A DNA stretch of 64,000 nucleotides from Dasypus novemcinctus (lineage: Eukaryota > Chordata > Mammalia > Cingulata > Dasypodidae), in assembly GCF_030445035.2 (NCBI RefSeq), contig NC_080698.1, positions 24,769,294 through 24,833,293 on the forward strand. Reading direction: 5' to 3'. This document shows, in pieces, positions 46,396 through 59,220 of this stretch (position 1 is its first letter; each line of letters begins with the position of its first letter). The notes under the pieces were generated by a model that worked only from the letters and a program-made list of their open reading frames with translations, was not told where the DNA came from and did no database searches. A program made the translations under genes and the position numbers.

Positions 46396-48525
46396 TCTTA
46401 AGGTTTCTAATGCACCAATGTGTATTTTGAATCTACAGATATACATTGTTCTCCAGACTTATTGAACATGGAATCCTTCTTTAGTGGATTATCTTGCAGG
46501 ATTTGTGTCCTGAAGAATGCTGATACATTACCTCTCCCAAAAACATATGACATATGTTGTCAAATAGGAAGACTTAATTTGGATCCAATGAGACTTTCCT
46601 TCCTCTGGTCTGGGGCATGCTTTATATTTTTGGTATATATTATTATGTGCATTTTTCTGGGGCTGGGGTCTACAGCTTTCATCAGAACCTCAAAGGTGTC
46701 CCTGATCCCCAAGAAAGGGTAAGAAGTACTGTTATACAGAGATAGGTGATTTATGTCAACGCCTCCATACTACCATCTATAAATTCCATTTGTGTGCAAT
46801 TAGAACAGGTGCCATTTAGAGCTCTGCCATACTACGATTTTTATTACATCCATAAAAACTCAAAATTGTGCTAATTAGCTGGCCTATAAAAATAGACTGA
46901 AGCATGTGTGGGGTGTTACAAGCATTCTTTATGAGGAGTTGCTGCGAATACGTTGGGATATGAGGACTAGATAGGATGAGGATTTATTACTATGAGAGTA
47001 TCTTTCCCTCCCTTTTGGGGAATGACTCAAGTCTGGTGAAAGGAGCAGATTCTTATTTTAGTTAGTTAAGGCATCAGGATGAGTAGTTGCAAGAAAAAGC
47101 TTCCTTCCTGAAAGATCAGTTGGTCTATGTTAACAGGCTTTGGTGAATGTTATCAAGCTTGGCATCCAGTCCCCTACACATCACCTTGCTACATAGTTGG
47201 GTCACTTTGCATATCATTTATAAATTTAGCACCATTTAGACTCATATCAGTGAGTCAGGAGGAATTCAAAGAGTTCTAGATCCGCTGCTAAAAGCTTAGT
47301 ATTGAATACAGTTTGGGTTGCAAATATATAGATACATGCCATCATTCTACCCTACTATATCCATGGCAGACAAAGCATTCTTTTCAACATCAGAATCCTT
47401 TTAAACCCAATAATCCAACAAAAAACCATCAAAGGACCAGAGTTGGCACAAAAATTTAAATGTTACTCCTGTTCTAGACTCTCTCTTTTCAAGCATACAT
47501 TCTATTGCTAAACCTGTCTTCTCCACAGAAACACCTATAGCTTCCCAGGCATCTTCAATGCCAGTCACCTGCTGAATCAGTTTTTATCATACTTTCCAGG
47601 TACAATAGACACTTGACATTAATGACAGATGAATCTAGAAACCTTTGTGAATCCCCATTTTCACAAATACTTCCATAGCCAATAAATTCACCCTTACACT
47701 GAAGTGTAAACGTTCATATTTGGGAAACAATGTGTGTTTACATGTATACTAGAATCAGCAGAGAGAAGTAGTGTCAGGCAACAGGCTAAGCTCACTTATT
47801 CTGCTCCAGTTCCACAGTGCACAATTCAAATCTGTGCCTCAGAGTGTTTAGCAATGAGTAGAACCATGTCTGTTAAATCCACATCAATATTCTGACCATG
47901 CAAACTAGCTGGACTTAATCTCATTGCACCAAAGGTCCATTCTAGCAGAGACGACCCAAAATGGTGGCATGGTTATGAGGAAACCAAATGTCAGTGATGA
48001 CCATTCTCTGCACCTTCATGGAAGGAATGAGCTCTAAAACTTGCAAGTGTCTCATGGTTTGCATTAATAATGGCTCTATCTGTATCATGTAAAATAATTC
48101 AAATAAAATATCAGGGAAAAAAAGCACCCAATTACCCATACGTATGAATATGTTGCTCTACAATGGGATCTTTCCAAATAAGAGGTGTTTAGCATTACTT
48201 AGCATAAAGTCATCCAAGGATCAAACCTCTACACATCTCCTGCCACTTCTAGCTCCAAGGATCTCTAGCTGGAGCTATACCTAAGAATTGAATATATTGC
48301 TTCAGGTACTACTAAGAGGTGAAAAAGACTAAGGTGATGGTCCTGCCTTCTTCCCAGATCTAATGAAAACTTCCAGCATGAATCTACCTAATTCACCCCT
48401 TCCTCCTTTGCCTAACTTAACAAAACTGTCCCAAATGTTTTTAAAATCTTTACATTTTAAAATCTAAGGTGAAGAGTCCAAAAAAAGAGAGACTTAGTGC
48501 TCCTTGAAAAATGTATTGACCTTAC
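46396..48525. other. Intron, nothing recognised
   Basis: No exon-like segment with phase and splice sites, no clear repeat. Confidence 0.5.
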
Positions 48526-48628
48526 CTGTATGGGAGGGATGTAGGTCATCAAATACTGAAATCATCATTTCATAGATATGTCCAGCTGCAACCATCTCTG
48601 GATTTTCATAATCCAAGTCTTTGGTGAC
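48526..48628 (-). CDS. CDHR3-like cadherin exon with LDYENP motif
   Basis: 103-nt exon, phase 0 in and one base out, donor CACAG|GTAAGG. It encodes VTKDLDYENPEMVAAGHIYE and then MMISVFDDLHPSHT. DLDYENP followed by AAG is nearly identical to the same place in CDHR3 and is the LDRE-type Ca2+ motif of an EC repeat. Introns on both sides are large: 11.5 kb upstream, which holds the young L1, and 3.7 kb downstream. Confidence 0.92.
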
Positions 48629-48799
48629 CTAATATCATGGCATGGTAGAAGAAAAACATGGGTTCATATGCTGCCTTCATTGCATGCTAATTCTGTGACC
48701 TTAGATAAAACATTTGAAAAGAGAAAATATTTTGAAAATACTTTGTAAGTGATGAATCACTATAATATATGCTATTCCTAATATAAGTCACTCATCATT

Positions 48800-49130
48800 T
48801 CAAAACTATTTATTGAATTCTAATTAGGTTCCAGACACAATTGTAGGCAATAGGAATATAGTAGCAATCAAGATGATCCAGAGCATAGACTTGAAGACAA
48901 TTCTACTTTAATAGCATTGCCATAAATCTGAGTTGGTGTTAAATGGAATGGGTCAATATGACACCAAGGATCCAGGTGTTTGGGAACAACTGCATTTTTT
49001 AAAAATTTAGTTTCTGATTCACCACCCCCACTTCATTAAAGTATGTTGAGCATTCACTATGCACCAAGCACAATGCAAGGTTTGGTACACAAAAGCGAAC
49101 CACTCAGAAATGTGTAAGACTTACAGTTTA
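48800..49130 (+). repeat. L2-like repeats
   Basis: 'tatttattgaattctaattagg' and 'gagcattcactatgcaccaagcac' are L2 phrases. Confidence 0.5.
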
Positions 49131-49292
49131 ATGAGAGAGACCAACAGTTACCTAGACAGTGATAAAGGAGTGCCATAAGTGTTTTGACAAGGGAAGTAGA
49201 ATTTATAATGCAAGCTCCTAACAGAGAGAGATAAGCAATTTATGGTGTCATTGAAAGCTCAGAGGAATAAATGGCATTTAAGACCTAAAGGA

Positions 49293-49722
49293 GGGAAGTA
49301 GACTTGGCTCAATGGATAGAGCGTCTATCTACCACATGGGAGGTCTGCAGTTCAAACCAGGTCCTCCTTGACCCGTGTGGAGCTGGCCCACGTGCAGTGC
49401 TGATGTGCACAAGGAGTGCGGTGCCATGCAGGGGTGTCCCCCACGTAGGGGTGCCCCACACACAAGGAGTGCACCCAGTAAGGAGAGCTGCCCAGTGGGA
49501 AAGAAAGTCCAGCCTGCCCAGGAGTGATGCCACACTCACGGAGAGCTGATGCAGCAAGATGACGCAACAACAACAAAAAGAGACACAGATTCCCAGTGCC
49601 ACTGACAAGAGTACAAGTGGACACAGAACACACAGTGAATGGACACGGAGAACAGACAACTGGGGTGGGGGTTGGAGGAAAGAGGAGAGAAATAAGTAAA
49701 AAAATAAATCTTTAAAAAATAT
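49293..49722 (+). mobile_element. DAS-type SINE
   Basis: Full-length head and tail; about 45 bp upstream of the split long-form SINE. Confidence 0.9.
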
Positions 49723-49767
49723 GTAACGGATAATTATGAAGATTATTGATTAAAATTCAATTATAAT

Positions 49768-49976
49768 GGGAAGCAGATGTGGCTCAAGCAATTGGGCTCC
49801 TGTCTACCATATGGGAGGTCCAGGGTTCAATCACCAGGACCTCCTGGTGAAGGCAAGCTGGCACATGCAGCAAGCTGGTCCAAGTGTACAGCTGGCCTAC
49901 GTGGAGTACTGGCCCATGCAGCAAGCTGGCCTGAATGGAGATATGGCACAGCAAGATGATGCATTAAGAAAAGTCA
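49768..49976 (+). mobile_element. Long-form SINE, left half of a copy split by L1
   Basis: Same family as 41916-42342. It stops at aagaaaagtca and resumes at 58984 after the L1. Outer flanks aaaattcaattataat (49752-49767) and aaaattcatttgcaat (59205-59220) look like its own target duplication. Confidence 0.88.
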
Positions 49977-50340
49977 GGACTTCCGGCAAGATGGTGGCTG
50001 AGTGAGCTTGCCTTGCCGTCTCTCCTGGGAAGAGGCAGCTGGGCACCGCTGGAGGTTCTCCGGGACCAGGCTTTTTCAGGATTTTTTCAGGGCAGGAAGT
50101 GTCTGGACATCGATTTGGTGGGAAGGTAACGGAAAGGACTGGTCTATAAGATATAATTTGGGACTTTTCAGGAGGGGGAGGCAAGATGGCGGCTGAGTGA
50201 ACTTCCCGGTTACTAGCTCCTGGGGGGAATCGGCTGGGAGGCGTCGGAGACTCTTTGGGACCGGCTGTTTCAGGATTTTTCCTGGTCTGGAGGTGTCTGG
50301 ACATCGATTTGGAGGGAAGGTAACAGAGAGGATCCATCTG
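49977..50340 (+). repeat. Two tandem L1 5' monomers
   Basis: Units beginning near 49980 and 50170 share 'caagatggyggctgagtga', 'ttcaggatttttyc' and 'gtgtctggacatcgatttgg'. Tandem monomers serve as promoters in some L1 families. Confidence 0.8.
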
Positions 50341-50389
50341 TGAAATATACACGGAGATCCCAGCTACGTGTGGAGGACTCCCTCCTTGG

Positions 50390-50760
50390 GTAGGCGGAGC
50401 CGAGGCAGCTAGCACCGCGGCGGGTGGCGGGCGGGAGAGCCGAGCCGCGCTGTGCCGCGGCAGGCGGCAGGCGAAGGAGACAAGCCCAGCCGAGCCTAGC
50501 CTAGCCGTGCCGCGGCGGGCGGCGGGCGGGAGAGCCGAGCCGTGCTGCGCCGCGGCGGCGGGCGGTGGGCGGGGAAGCCAAGTCCGGCCGAGTCCGGCCG
50601 AGCCCAGCTGAGCCGCAGCGGGCGGGGGGGCCAAGCCCAGCCACGCCGCGCCGGGCGGCGGGCGGGAAAGCCGAGCTCAGCCGAGCCCAGCCGAGCCGCA
50701 GCGGGCGGCGGGCGGGGGACCGGAGCCCAGCTGAGCCCAGCCGAGCCTGGCGGCGGGGTT
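50390..50760 (+). promoter_or_regulatory. CpG-rich tandem repeat in L1 5' UTR
   Basis: Repeated 'gccgcggcgggcggcgggcgg' and 'gagccgagcc' phrases make a local CpG island, the likely L1 promoter region. The 245-codon minus frame here is a by-product of the GC content. Confidence 0.75.
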
Positions 50761-51546
50761 TCTGTTCTTTGTTTTTTTTATTTTTTTTATTTTTTTTTTA
50801 TTTTTTATTTTTTGTTGTGGTTGTTGTTCTTGTTGTTCTTTTTTTTTTTTTTCAATCCTCTCTTTCTTGTCCCCAATATTCTTCTTATACTATTTTACCT
50901 TAACAATACAATAGGTCCTACAGGAAATACCTCACATTTGCTGGGTTTCCTCACCCTCCACTGCCTCATTTCTCTGTGAATAGATTTAGCCTATCTACAC
51001 TATCCCCTTTCCCCTACAACTTGATAGCCTCCACCATCTGCTATCTCTCCTATATTCCATCTCCCTTTCTTTGATCCACAAAGTGTCTAACTCTTAATTT
51101 CTAATACCTTTGTTTAGTTTTCCATCTGGTATTCGTCCCTGAAACTATTACCTTTCTTTTCTCTTTCCCTCTCTCATGAAAACAATAGCCTCTTAGTACG
51201 TACCACATTCCTCCCATATTCAGTCGTCTACCTCATTATAGGTACTTTCCTACTACTATAACTCTACACAATTTACATGATCTAACCTCCATCCTCCCAG
51301 AACTCATATTGTTGCTTTGTAAACATATATCACCAATACTACTTCACACTTTTTCCTTCCTTACACAATTGACTTTCCCCAGCACTAATACTTTCCTTTA
51401 AAGTGAGCTTAACTAGCAATAAGAAATTGGAATAAGAAGAACAAAGTGACAAAGAGAAGATATAACACTTACGCAAAAACAACAGCTAATTAATCTCCAA
51501 GACTAGACAAAGAAGCTAAGGAATTGATTAAACCTGTCAAGAAAAA

Positions 51547-52518
51547 ATGTTGACAAGACAGCAACAAAAATCTACAAACCAAACCAGTAATCAGGAAAAC
51601 ATGGCTGAATCCAATCAACAAACTGAAAATCAGGAAGGGGGGCAGGACTTCGCACAAGCAATGAAAGATCTCAGAACATTTATCACCGACAAATTTGATG
51701 AAGTAATGAAAGAGGTTAACAGCGTGAAGACAACACTTGGAGGGGAAATTGCAGACATGCGCAAAAAAATAACAGATATGATGGAAATGAACACCACAAT
51801 TCAAGAAATCAAAAATACACTTGCAGCAAATATCAGCAGACTAGAAGAGGCAGAGCAGAGAATTAGTGATGTGGAAGACAGTGCATTGGAAATCAAACAG
51901 ATAGTAGAAGTGGTCAATAAAAAGGTAGAAAAAATCCAGATAGGACTTAGGGACCTGAATGATAACGCAAAACGCTCAAACATACGTATTATAGGCATTC
52001 CAGAAGGAGAAGAGAAGGGAAAGGGGTCAGAAGGAGTGTTGCAGGAAATAATGAATGAAAACTTCCCAAATCTACTGAAAGAGACAGATGTACATATCCA
52101 AGAAGCACAGCGCACTCCACTGGTCATAAACCCCAACAGGCCCACCCCAAGACATATACTTGTCAAATTATCCAATGCTCAAGACAAAGAAAAAATTCTA
52201 AAAACAGCAAGAGAAAAGAAAACCATCACATACAAGGGAAACTCCATAAGATTAAGTGCTGATTTCTCATCTGAAACGATGGAGGCAAGAAGGCAGTGGT
52301 ATGATATAGTCAAGGTACTAAAGGAAAAAAATCTCCAACCAAGAATACTCTATCCAGCTAAACTAGCATTCAAAAATGATGGAGAGTTCAAAATATTCAC
52401 AGATAAACAGAAACTGAAAGAGTATATCAACAAGAAACCTCCCCTTCAAGAAATTCTTAAGGGAATTCTGCAGGAAGAAAGGAAAAAACAGGACAGTCAG
52501 AGATGGAGGAGAGTGTAA
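51547..52518 (+). CDS. L1 ORF1p, intact (323 aa)
   Basis: RNA-binding chaperone of L1. Residues 1-50 are polar; about 50-150 form a coiled coil ([20 protein letters not shown]); the RRM starts near [19 protein letters not shown]. The C-terminal domain holds [18 protein letters not shown] and [19 protein letters not shown]. Length is close to the 338 aa of human ORF1p. Uninterrupted from ATG to stop, so it could still make protein. ORF2 starts 80 bases downstream. Confidence 0.95.
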   Translation: MLTRQQQKSTNQTSNQENMAESNQQTENQEGGQDFAQAMKDLRTFITDKFDEVMKEVNSVKTTLGGEIADMRKKITDMMEMNTTIQEIKNTLAANISRLEEAEQRISDVEDSALEIKQIVEVVNKKVEKIQIGLRDLNDNAKRSNIRIIGIPEGEEKGKGSEGVLQEIMNENFPNLLKETDVHIQEAQRTPLVINPNRPTPRHILVKLSNAQDKEKILKTAREKKTITYKGNSIRLSADFSSETMEARRQWYDIVKVLKEKNLQPRILYPAKLAFKNDGEFKIFTDKQKLKEYINKKPPLQEILKGILQEERKKQDSQRWRRV

Positions 52519-52598
52519 AAGCAACAAGAAAGACAAAAATAGAAGGGGAAAATAAAATAATACAAACAAAATATAACAAACACAAATCCAACCAAAAT

Positions 52599-55500
52599 AT
52601 GGCTACCATAAATAACTCTCTAAACGTAATAACACTGAATGTCAACGGATTAAACTCACCTATCAAAAGATTCAGACTGGGACACTGGATAAGGAAATAC
52701 GACCCATCTATATGCTGCCTACAAGAGACACATCTTAGACCCAGAGACTCATGGAGGTTGAAAGTGAATGGCTGGAAAACAATCATACAAGCAAACAACA
52801 ACCAAAAAAAGGCAGGAGTAGCTATATTAATATCAGACAAAATAGACTTTAAATGCGAAACAATTGTGAGAGACAGAGAAGGATACTATATTTTAGTGAA
52901 AGGGACAATTTGTCAAGAAGATCGAACAATCATAAATATTTATGCTCCTAACAAGGGCGCCTCTAAATATGTGAGGCAAACGCTGGAAAAACTAAGTGAA
53001 AGAATAGATGCATCTACAATTATAGTGGGGGATTTTAATACACCACTATCAACTCTGGACAGAACATCTCAAAAGAGAATCACTAAAGAAACAAAACATT
53101 TGAACAGTATATTAGAAGAGCTGGATCTAATAGACATATATAGATCATTACACCCAAACACAGCAGGATATACATTTTTCTCAAGCGCACATGGAACATT
53201 CTCCAAGATTGACCATATGCTAGGCCACAAAGAAAGGCTTAATGAATTCAGAAAGATCGAAATCATACAAAACAATATCTCTGACCACAGTGGAGTCAAG
53301 CTGGAAATTTGCAAGGGACAGAGACCCAGACTTCACACGACAATTTGGAAATTAAACAGCACACTCTTAGAAAAACAGTGGGTCAAAGAGGAAATCTCAA
53401 AAGAAATCAATGACTACCTTGAAACAAATGATAATGATAACACAACATACCAAAATTTATGGGATGCAGCAAAAGCGGTACTGAGAGGGAAATTTATAGC
53501 CATAAATTCATATATCAAAAAAGAAGAAAGAGCAGAAATTGAAGAATTAACTGCACATTTGAAGGAATTAGAAAAACAACAACAAAGTAACCCAACAGGA
53601 AGAAGAAGGAAGGAAATAACAAAGATAAGAGCAGAACTAAATGAAATAGAAAATAAGAAAGCACTTGAAAAAATAAACAAGACCAAGAGCTGGTTTTTTG
53701 AGAAGATCAACAAAATTGACAAACCTTTAGCGAGACTAACAAAGAAAAAAAGAGAAAAGATGCAAATACACAAAATAAGAAATGAGAAAGGTGATATCAC
53801 CACTGACCCCACAGAAATAAAGACTATCATAAGAGGATACTTTGAAAAACTATATTCCAACAAAAATGACAATTTAGAGGAAATGGACAAATTCCTAGAA
53901 ATACATAAGCAGCCCATACTGACGAAAGAAGAAATTGATGATCTTAACAAACCAATCACAAGCAAAGAGATAGAATCAGTCATTAAAAATCTCCCAACTA
54001 AGAAGAGCCCAGGGCCAGACGGCTTCACAGGTGAATTCTACAAAACATTCCGGAAAGAACTAACACCAATCCTGTTGAAACTATTCCAAAAAATCGAAAC
54101 AGAAGGAACACTGCCTAATTCCTTCTATGATGCCAACATTACCCTAGTACCAAAGCCAAACAAAGACACCACAAGAAAGGAAAATTACAGACCAATTTCT
54201 CTAATGAACCTAGACGCAAAAATACTTAACAAAATACTTGCTAATCGTATTCAACAACACATTAAATGAATTATACACCATGACCAAGTGGGATTTATCC
54301 CAGGTATGCAAGGATGGTTCAACATAAGAAAATCAATCAATGTAATACACCATATAAACAGATTGAGAGAAAAAAACCACATGATTATATCTATAGATGC
54401 AGAAAAGGCATTTGACAAAATACAGCACCCCTTCCTGATAAAAACACTCCAAAAGATCGGAATACAAGGAAACTTTTTGAACATGATAAAGAGTATATAT
54501 GAAAAACCTAAAGCCAACATTGTTTACAATGGCGAAGTCCTGAAATCCTTCCCTCTAAAATCAGGAACAAGACAAGGATGCCCATTGTCTCCGCTCCTAT
54601 TTAACATTGTCTTGGAAGTACTGGCTCGAGCACTGAGACAAGAACCAGATATAAAAGGCATTCAAATTGGAAGGGAAGAAGTCAAAATTTCATTATTTGC
54701 AGATGACATGATCCTATATATAGAAAACCCTGAGAGATCTTCAACAAAGCTCCTAGAACTCATAAATGAGTTTAGCAAAGTCGCAGGTTATAAGATCAAT
54801 GCGCAAAAATCAGTAGCATTTCTATACACCAATAATGAGCAAGATCAGGAGGAAATCAAGAAACAAATACCATTCACAATAGTAAATAAAAAAATCAAAT
54901 ACTTAGGAATAAATTTAACTAAAGAGGTAAAAAACTTATACATCGAGAACTATACAAGATTGTTCAAGGAAATCAAAGAAGACCTAAATAAATGGAAGAA
55001 TATTCCCTGTTCATGGATAGGAAGACTGAATATTATTAAGATGTCTATCCTACCAAAACTGATCTACACATTCAATGCAATCCCAATAAAAATCAACACA
55101 GCCTTCTTTAAGGAACTAGAAAAACTAACTATGAAATTTATTTGGAATAAAAAGAGGCCCCGAATAGCCAAAGACATATTGAAAAAGAAAAACGAAATAG
55201 GAGGAATCACACTTCCTGACTTCAAAACATACTACAAAGCTACAGTAGTGAAAACAGCATGGTACTGGCATAAGGAGAGACACACAGACCAATGGAATCG
55301 AATTGAAAGTTCAGATATAGAACCTCATGTATATAGCCATATAATATTCGATAAAGCCACCAAACCCTCTCAACTGGGAGAGAATGGCCTATTCAACAAA
55401 TGGTGCCTGGAGAACTGGATAGCCATATGTAGAAGAATGAAAGAGGATTACCATCTCACACCTTATACAAAGATCAACTCTAGATGGATCAAAGACCTAA

Positions 55501-56417
55501 ATATAAGAGCCAAGACCATAAAGACCTTAGAAAGCAGTGTAGGGAAACATCTACAGGACCTTGTAATAGGAAATGGCTTCATGAATATCACACCAAAAGC
55601 ACGAGCAGCAAAAGAACAAATAGATAAATGGGACTACCTCAAAATTAAAGCCTTCTGCACCTCAAAGGAGTTTGTCAAGAAAGTAAAAAGGGAACCCACA
55701 CAATGGGAGAAAATATTTGGCAACCATATATCTGATAAGAGACTTATAACTTGCATATATAAAGAACTCATATATCTCGAAAACAAAAAGATAAACAACC
55801 CATTTAAAAAATGGGAAAAAGATTTAAACAGACACTTCTCCAAAGAAGAAATACAAATGGCTAAAAAGCACATGAAAAAATGCTCCAAATCCCTAGCTAT
55901 CAGGGAAATGCAAATCAAAACTACAATGAGATACCATCTTACTCCCATAAGATTGGCAGCCATGAAAAAAACAGTAGAATACAAATGCTGGAGAGGATGT
56001 GAAGAAAGGGGAACACTCATCCATTGCTGGTGGGAATGCAGAAGGATCCAACCATTCTGGAGGACAGTTTGGCAGTTTCTCAAAAAATTATCCATAGATT
56101 TGCCATATGACCCAGCAATACCACTGCTGGGTATATACCCATCAGATCTGAAAACAAGGACACAAACCGATATATGTACACCAATGTTCATAGCAGCATT
56201 GTTCACCATCGCCAAAAGTTGGAATCAATCCAAAAGTCCATCAACAGATGAGTGGATCAATAAAATGTGGTATATACACACAATGGAATACTACTCAGCT
56301 GTAAGAACCAATACACTACAATCGCACGTGATAACATGGATGAACCTTGAGAATCTTATGTTAAGTGAAGCAACCCAGGCATTGAAGGACAAATACTATA
56401 TGACCTCAATGATATGA
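52599..56417 (+). pseudogene. L1 ORF2p with a single in-frame stop
   Basis: Endonuclease plus reverse transcriptase. The likely start is ATG at 52599 ([20 protein letters not shown]), which puts catalytic Asn14 and Glu43 (CLQETH) at the same numbers as in human ORF2p. RT carries FADD at 54696-54707. The Cys-rich end reads [18 protein letters not shown], i.e. CX3CX7HX4C. The frame spans 1272 codons against 1275 residues in human. One TGA at 54267-54269, after NRIQQHIK, splits it into 556 and 715 codons; no frameshift was seen. The left product would keep the endonuclease but lack the RT core. Confidence 0.93.
54267..54269 (+). other. Nonsense codon TGA in L1 ORF2
   Basis: The two open parts are in the same frame on either side. 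A CGA-to-TGA CpG transition is one likely origin; that is inferred. Confidence 0.9.
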
Positions 56418-58983
56418 AATAAGTTAACTGCCTCAGAGAGCTAGAGTCTGGAAAAGTGGCTTACTGGAAATCGGGGGGTGGAGGAAGGATGTGAGTTAAT
56501 GTCTGTAGGGGTGGAATCTGTGATGAGCTGGGGGTAAGTATGAGCACAAAGAAGGGACAAAATGGGGGCAAGGGGTTACCTTCGGGTGGGGTTTTCTGGG
56601 TTTGAGGGGGGCTGGGGATGGGAAGAGGGGTAATATGGTCCAAGAAATAGGTGGGAGGGAGGGGCAACATACAAACATGGGAGAGTGCCAGAAGTTTGTT
56701 GAGAACTAAATGTTGAGTAAAACGTATCAAAGTATAAGTAGGAGGGTCACCTGGTTAGGACGCTCAGGGGGTATGGTCTGATGCAGGACGGACTCCGGAG
56801 GGAATAGCTGAAGGCTCATTTTGCCAAGGTGCGTTCTACCATTGGGTGGGGTGGACCCATATCCTGGGGAAGACTAATGCCGTCGAATAGAGAGAACTGT
56901 ATCTCTCGTGAGAAAGGACGGCTCCCAGGGCATTAGATTGGCAGGCGTTGTGGGCCCTAAGGGGAGGGGAAAATGGACGTGCAATGGATAGAACAAAGGT
57001 AAATAAGGGGGCAAAAGAGGAGTTATGTGAGAGTACACGAGGATGAATATAAAACAGCTAATATTACACCAAAAACATATAGGGGACGACAGACTAATAA
57101 TGAAAACCATAAGACAAAACATAGGATAACTAAAAAATTTAGAAAACTGTACAACCTAAAGTATGGACCACATAGTAAGCACAAATGTTACCTTGTTTGA
57201 AAACTATAGTTTCGGAATCTGTACATCAGTTTCAGGAAATATGATATGAATAAGTTAAAAGATTATTGCTGTGGAAGGGAAAAGGTTTTATGGTGGATCT
57301 GGGGAAATACTGTATATTGTATATACGAATTTTGGTGATCTAAGACTCTTCTTAAGCTGACATTATGTTGGGATTCACTTTACGGGAAGTTTTGGATCAC
57401 AGAGTGGTTCAACAATGGCAGCGGAGGAATACTGATATGGGATGTTATTGACAGGATATATATGGTTGACAGGGAGTTATACAGGGCATATGCCCAGGGT
57501 ATATGGTAATGTCTATATATACTCATAGTGGAAACAATTAAAAACAACAGCTGGGGGGGTACTGGGCTCCTGGCCGTGGGGTCACTGTTGTGGGCCCTGG
57601 GAGAGCAGCGGCAATCCTCCAGGTGCAACGGCAAGAACCAGGAAGGAAGGAGGGCCCAACAGTGGGCCCTTGATACTAATGGCTACACTTTTGAGCCTAT
57701 GCACCTGCAATAAGAACAAGGCCTAGAGTAGCATTGTGCCTGGGGGTTTCCTCCTGACAGCCTTCATGTTACTCAAATGTGGCCACTCTCACAGCCAAAC
57801 TCAGCGTGTAGATGTGATGCATTCCCCCCAGTGTGGGACACGACACCCAGGGATGAGCCTCCCTGGCACCGAGGGATCACTACCACATACCAGCTGAAGA
57901 AGCAACTAGAAAATGACCTTGAATTAAAGATTCAATGCGGAACAGCAGAATATACCTGTCTACATATAATAACATGACTTCGGGAAGCGGTTTGACCTAA
58001 TGTAAGGGGGAAATGGAAAGGAGAAATGAGATTATAAGGCTGTGAGTCTCTAAAAAAGAGTCTGGAGGTTGTCAGAAGGAATACCTCTATGTACAACTGA
58101 ACAGAGTCTAAGAGACAGATAAGGTAGATACAACCCCAGGTATTGGTTCTTTTGAGGGATAAAGAGACCCACGGGTTCTATGGTCATGGCAGAAGGGGTT
58201 CACTGCCATGACAGATGGCCCTTCTTTGGAGCTGGTGTTTCTGCGTGATGGAAATGGACTCAGAGGGGATCTCTTTTCACAAGACTTGCATGCTACTTTA
58301 TTGGAATTGTATTTGGTGCTGAGTTTAAGATATATGTAGGGGATTTGAATCTCTGGACTGATAATATGACACCCAGGCCCAGAGCCTCAACAGACTTCAG
58401 CTCCTACACTTTGACTTATTGGACTTACTCCACTCAGCTAACATGGAGTTGAAGAAGGTCAACCACCACAACATGGAGCCTAGAGTGTCTACAACTAGAA
58501 GCGGGAAGAGTGCATCCAGTACCCATGTGGAATCTAAGCCCTCACTTGACATAGGTGTGCAATGGACACAACCAATCCAATGTCCACAGAGGAAATGTGA
58601 AATGGGTGTGGGAACGGTAGCCATGGGGGCTGCTGGGTGTGGGGAACGGGAGGAAGAGATGAGATGTGGAGGCGTTTTCGGGACGTGGAGTTGTCCTGGA
58701 TACTGCTTCACGGACAATTACGGGACACTGTAGATCCCCCCAGGGCCCACTGGATGGAACGTGAGAGAGTCTGGGCTATGATGTGGACCATTGACTATGG
58801 GGTGCAGTGATGCTCAGAGATGAACTTACCAGGTGCAATGGATGTATCACGATGATGGGAGAGAGTGTTGCTGTGGGGGGAGTGGGGGGCGGGGGCGGTG
58901 GGGTTGAATGGGACCTCATATATATTTTTTAATGTAATTAAAAAATAATAATAATAAATAAATATTTAAAAAAAAAAAAAAAA
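56418..58983 (+). other. Unusually long L1 3' UTR
   Basis: About 2.5 kb of non-coding sequence after ORF2. Blocks near 57360-57480, 57770-57870 and 58480-58930 recur in the same order in the older L1 (23380-24960), and the last ones also at 7985-8745. It is therefore part of the element and not a transduced flank. Confidence 0.85.
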
Positions 58984-59204
58984 AAGAAAAGTCACAAAGA
59001 AGAGACAATAAGGGATGCAGCAGACTAGGGAGCTGAGGTGGTGCAAGGGATTGAGTACCCCTCTCCCACTGTGGAATGTCCCAGGATCAGTCCCCAGTGC
59101 TGCCTAAAGAGAAGACAAGCACACACAGAAGAACACATAGCAAATGGACACAGAGAGCAGACAATGGGGGATGGGAGGATAAATATATAAATAAATCTTT
59201 TTTA
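58984..59204 (+). mobile_element. Long-form SINE, right half of a copy split by L1
   Basis: Resumes with the repeated aagaaaagtca and continues as in 42110-42330 of the intact relative ('gatgcagcagac', 'gtcccaggatcag', 'agaacacatagc'). Confidence 0.88.
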
Positions 59205-59220
59205 AAAATTCATTTGCAAT

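Larger units (their letters stand above)
49977..58983 (+). mobile_element. Nearly intact full-length L1 (about 9.0 kb)
   Basis: Flanked by an 11-bp duplication, aagaaaagtca (49966-49976 and 58984-58994). Layout: 5' UTR of about 1570 bp with tandem monomers and a GC-rich repeat, intact ORF1, an 80-bp spacer, ORF2 with one stop, a 3' UTR of about 2570 bp, and an A-rich end. It is antisense to the cadherin gene. Near-intact frames and a perfect duplication mean a recent insertion. Confidence 0.93.

Noticed and set aside
49897-50634. 245-codon minus-strand open frame, Ala/Pro/Arg-rich
   Set aside because: It is read through the CpG-rich tandem repeat of the L1 5' UTR; GC-rich DNA has few stops and no domain is visible.
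54288-56417. Second half of L1 ORF2 as a separate gene
   Set aside because: Same frame as the first half and separated only by one TGA; it is one interrupted ORF2.
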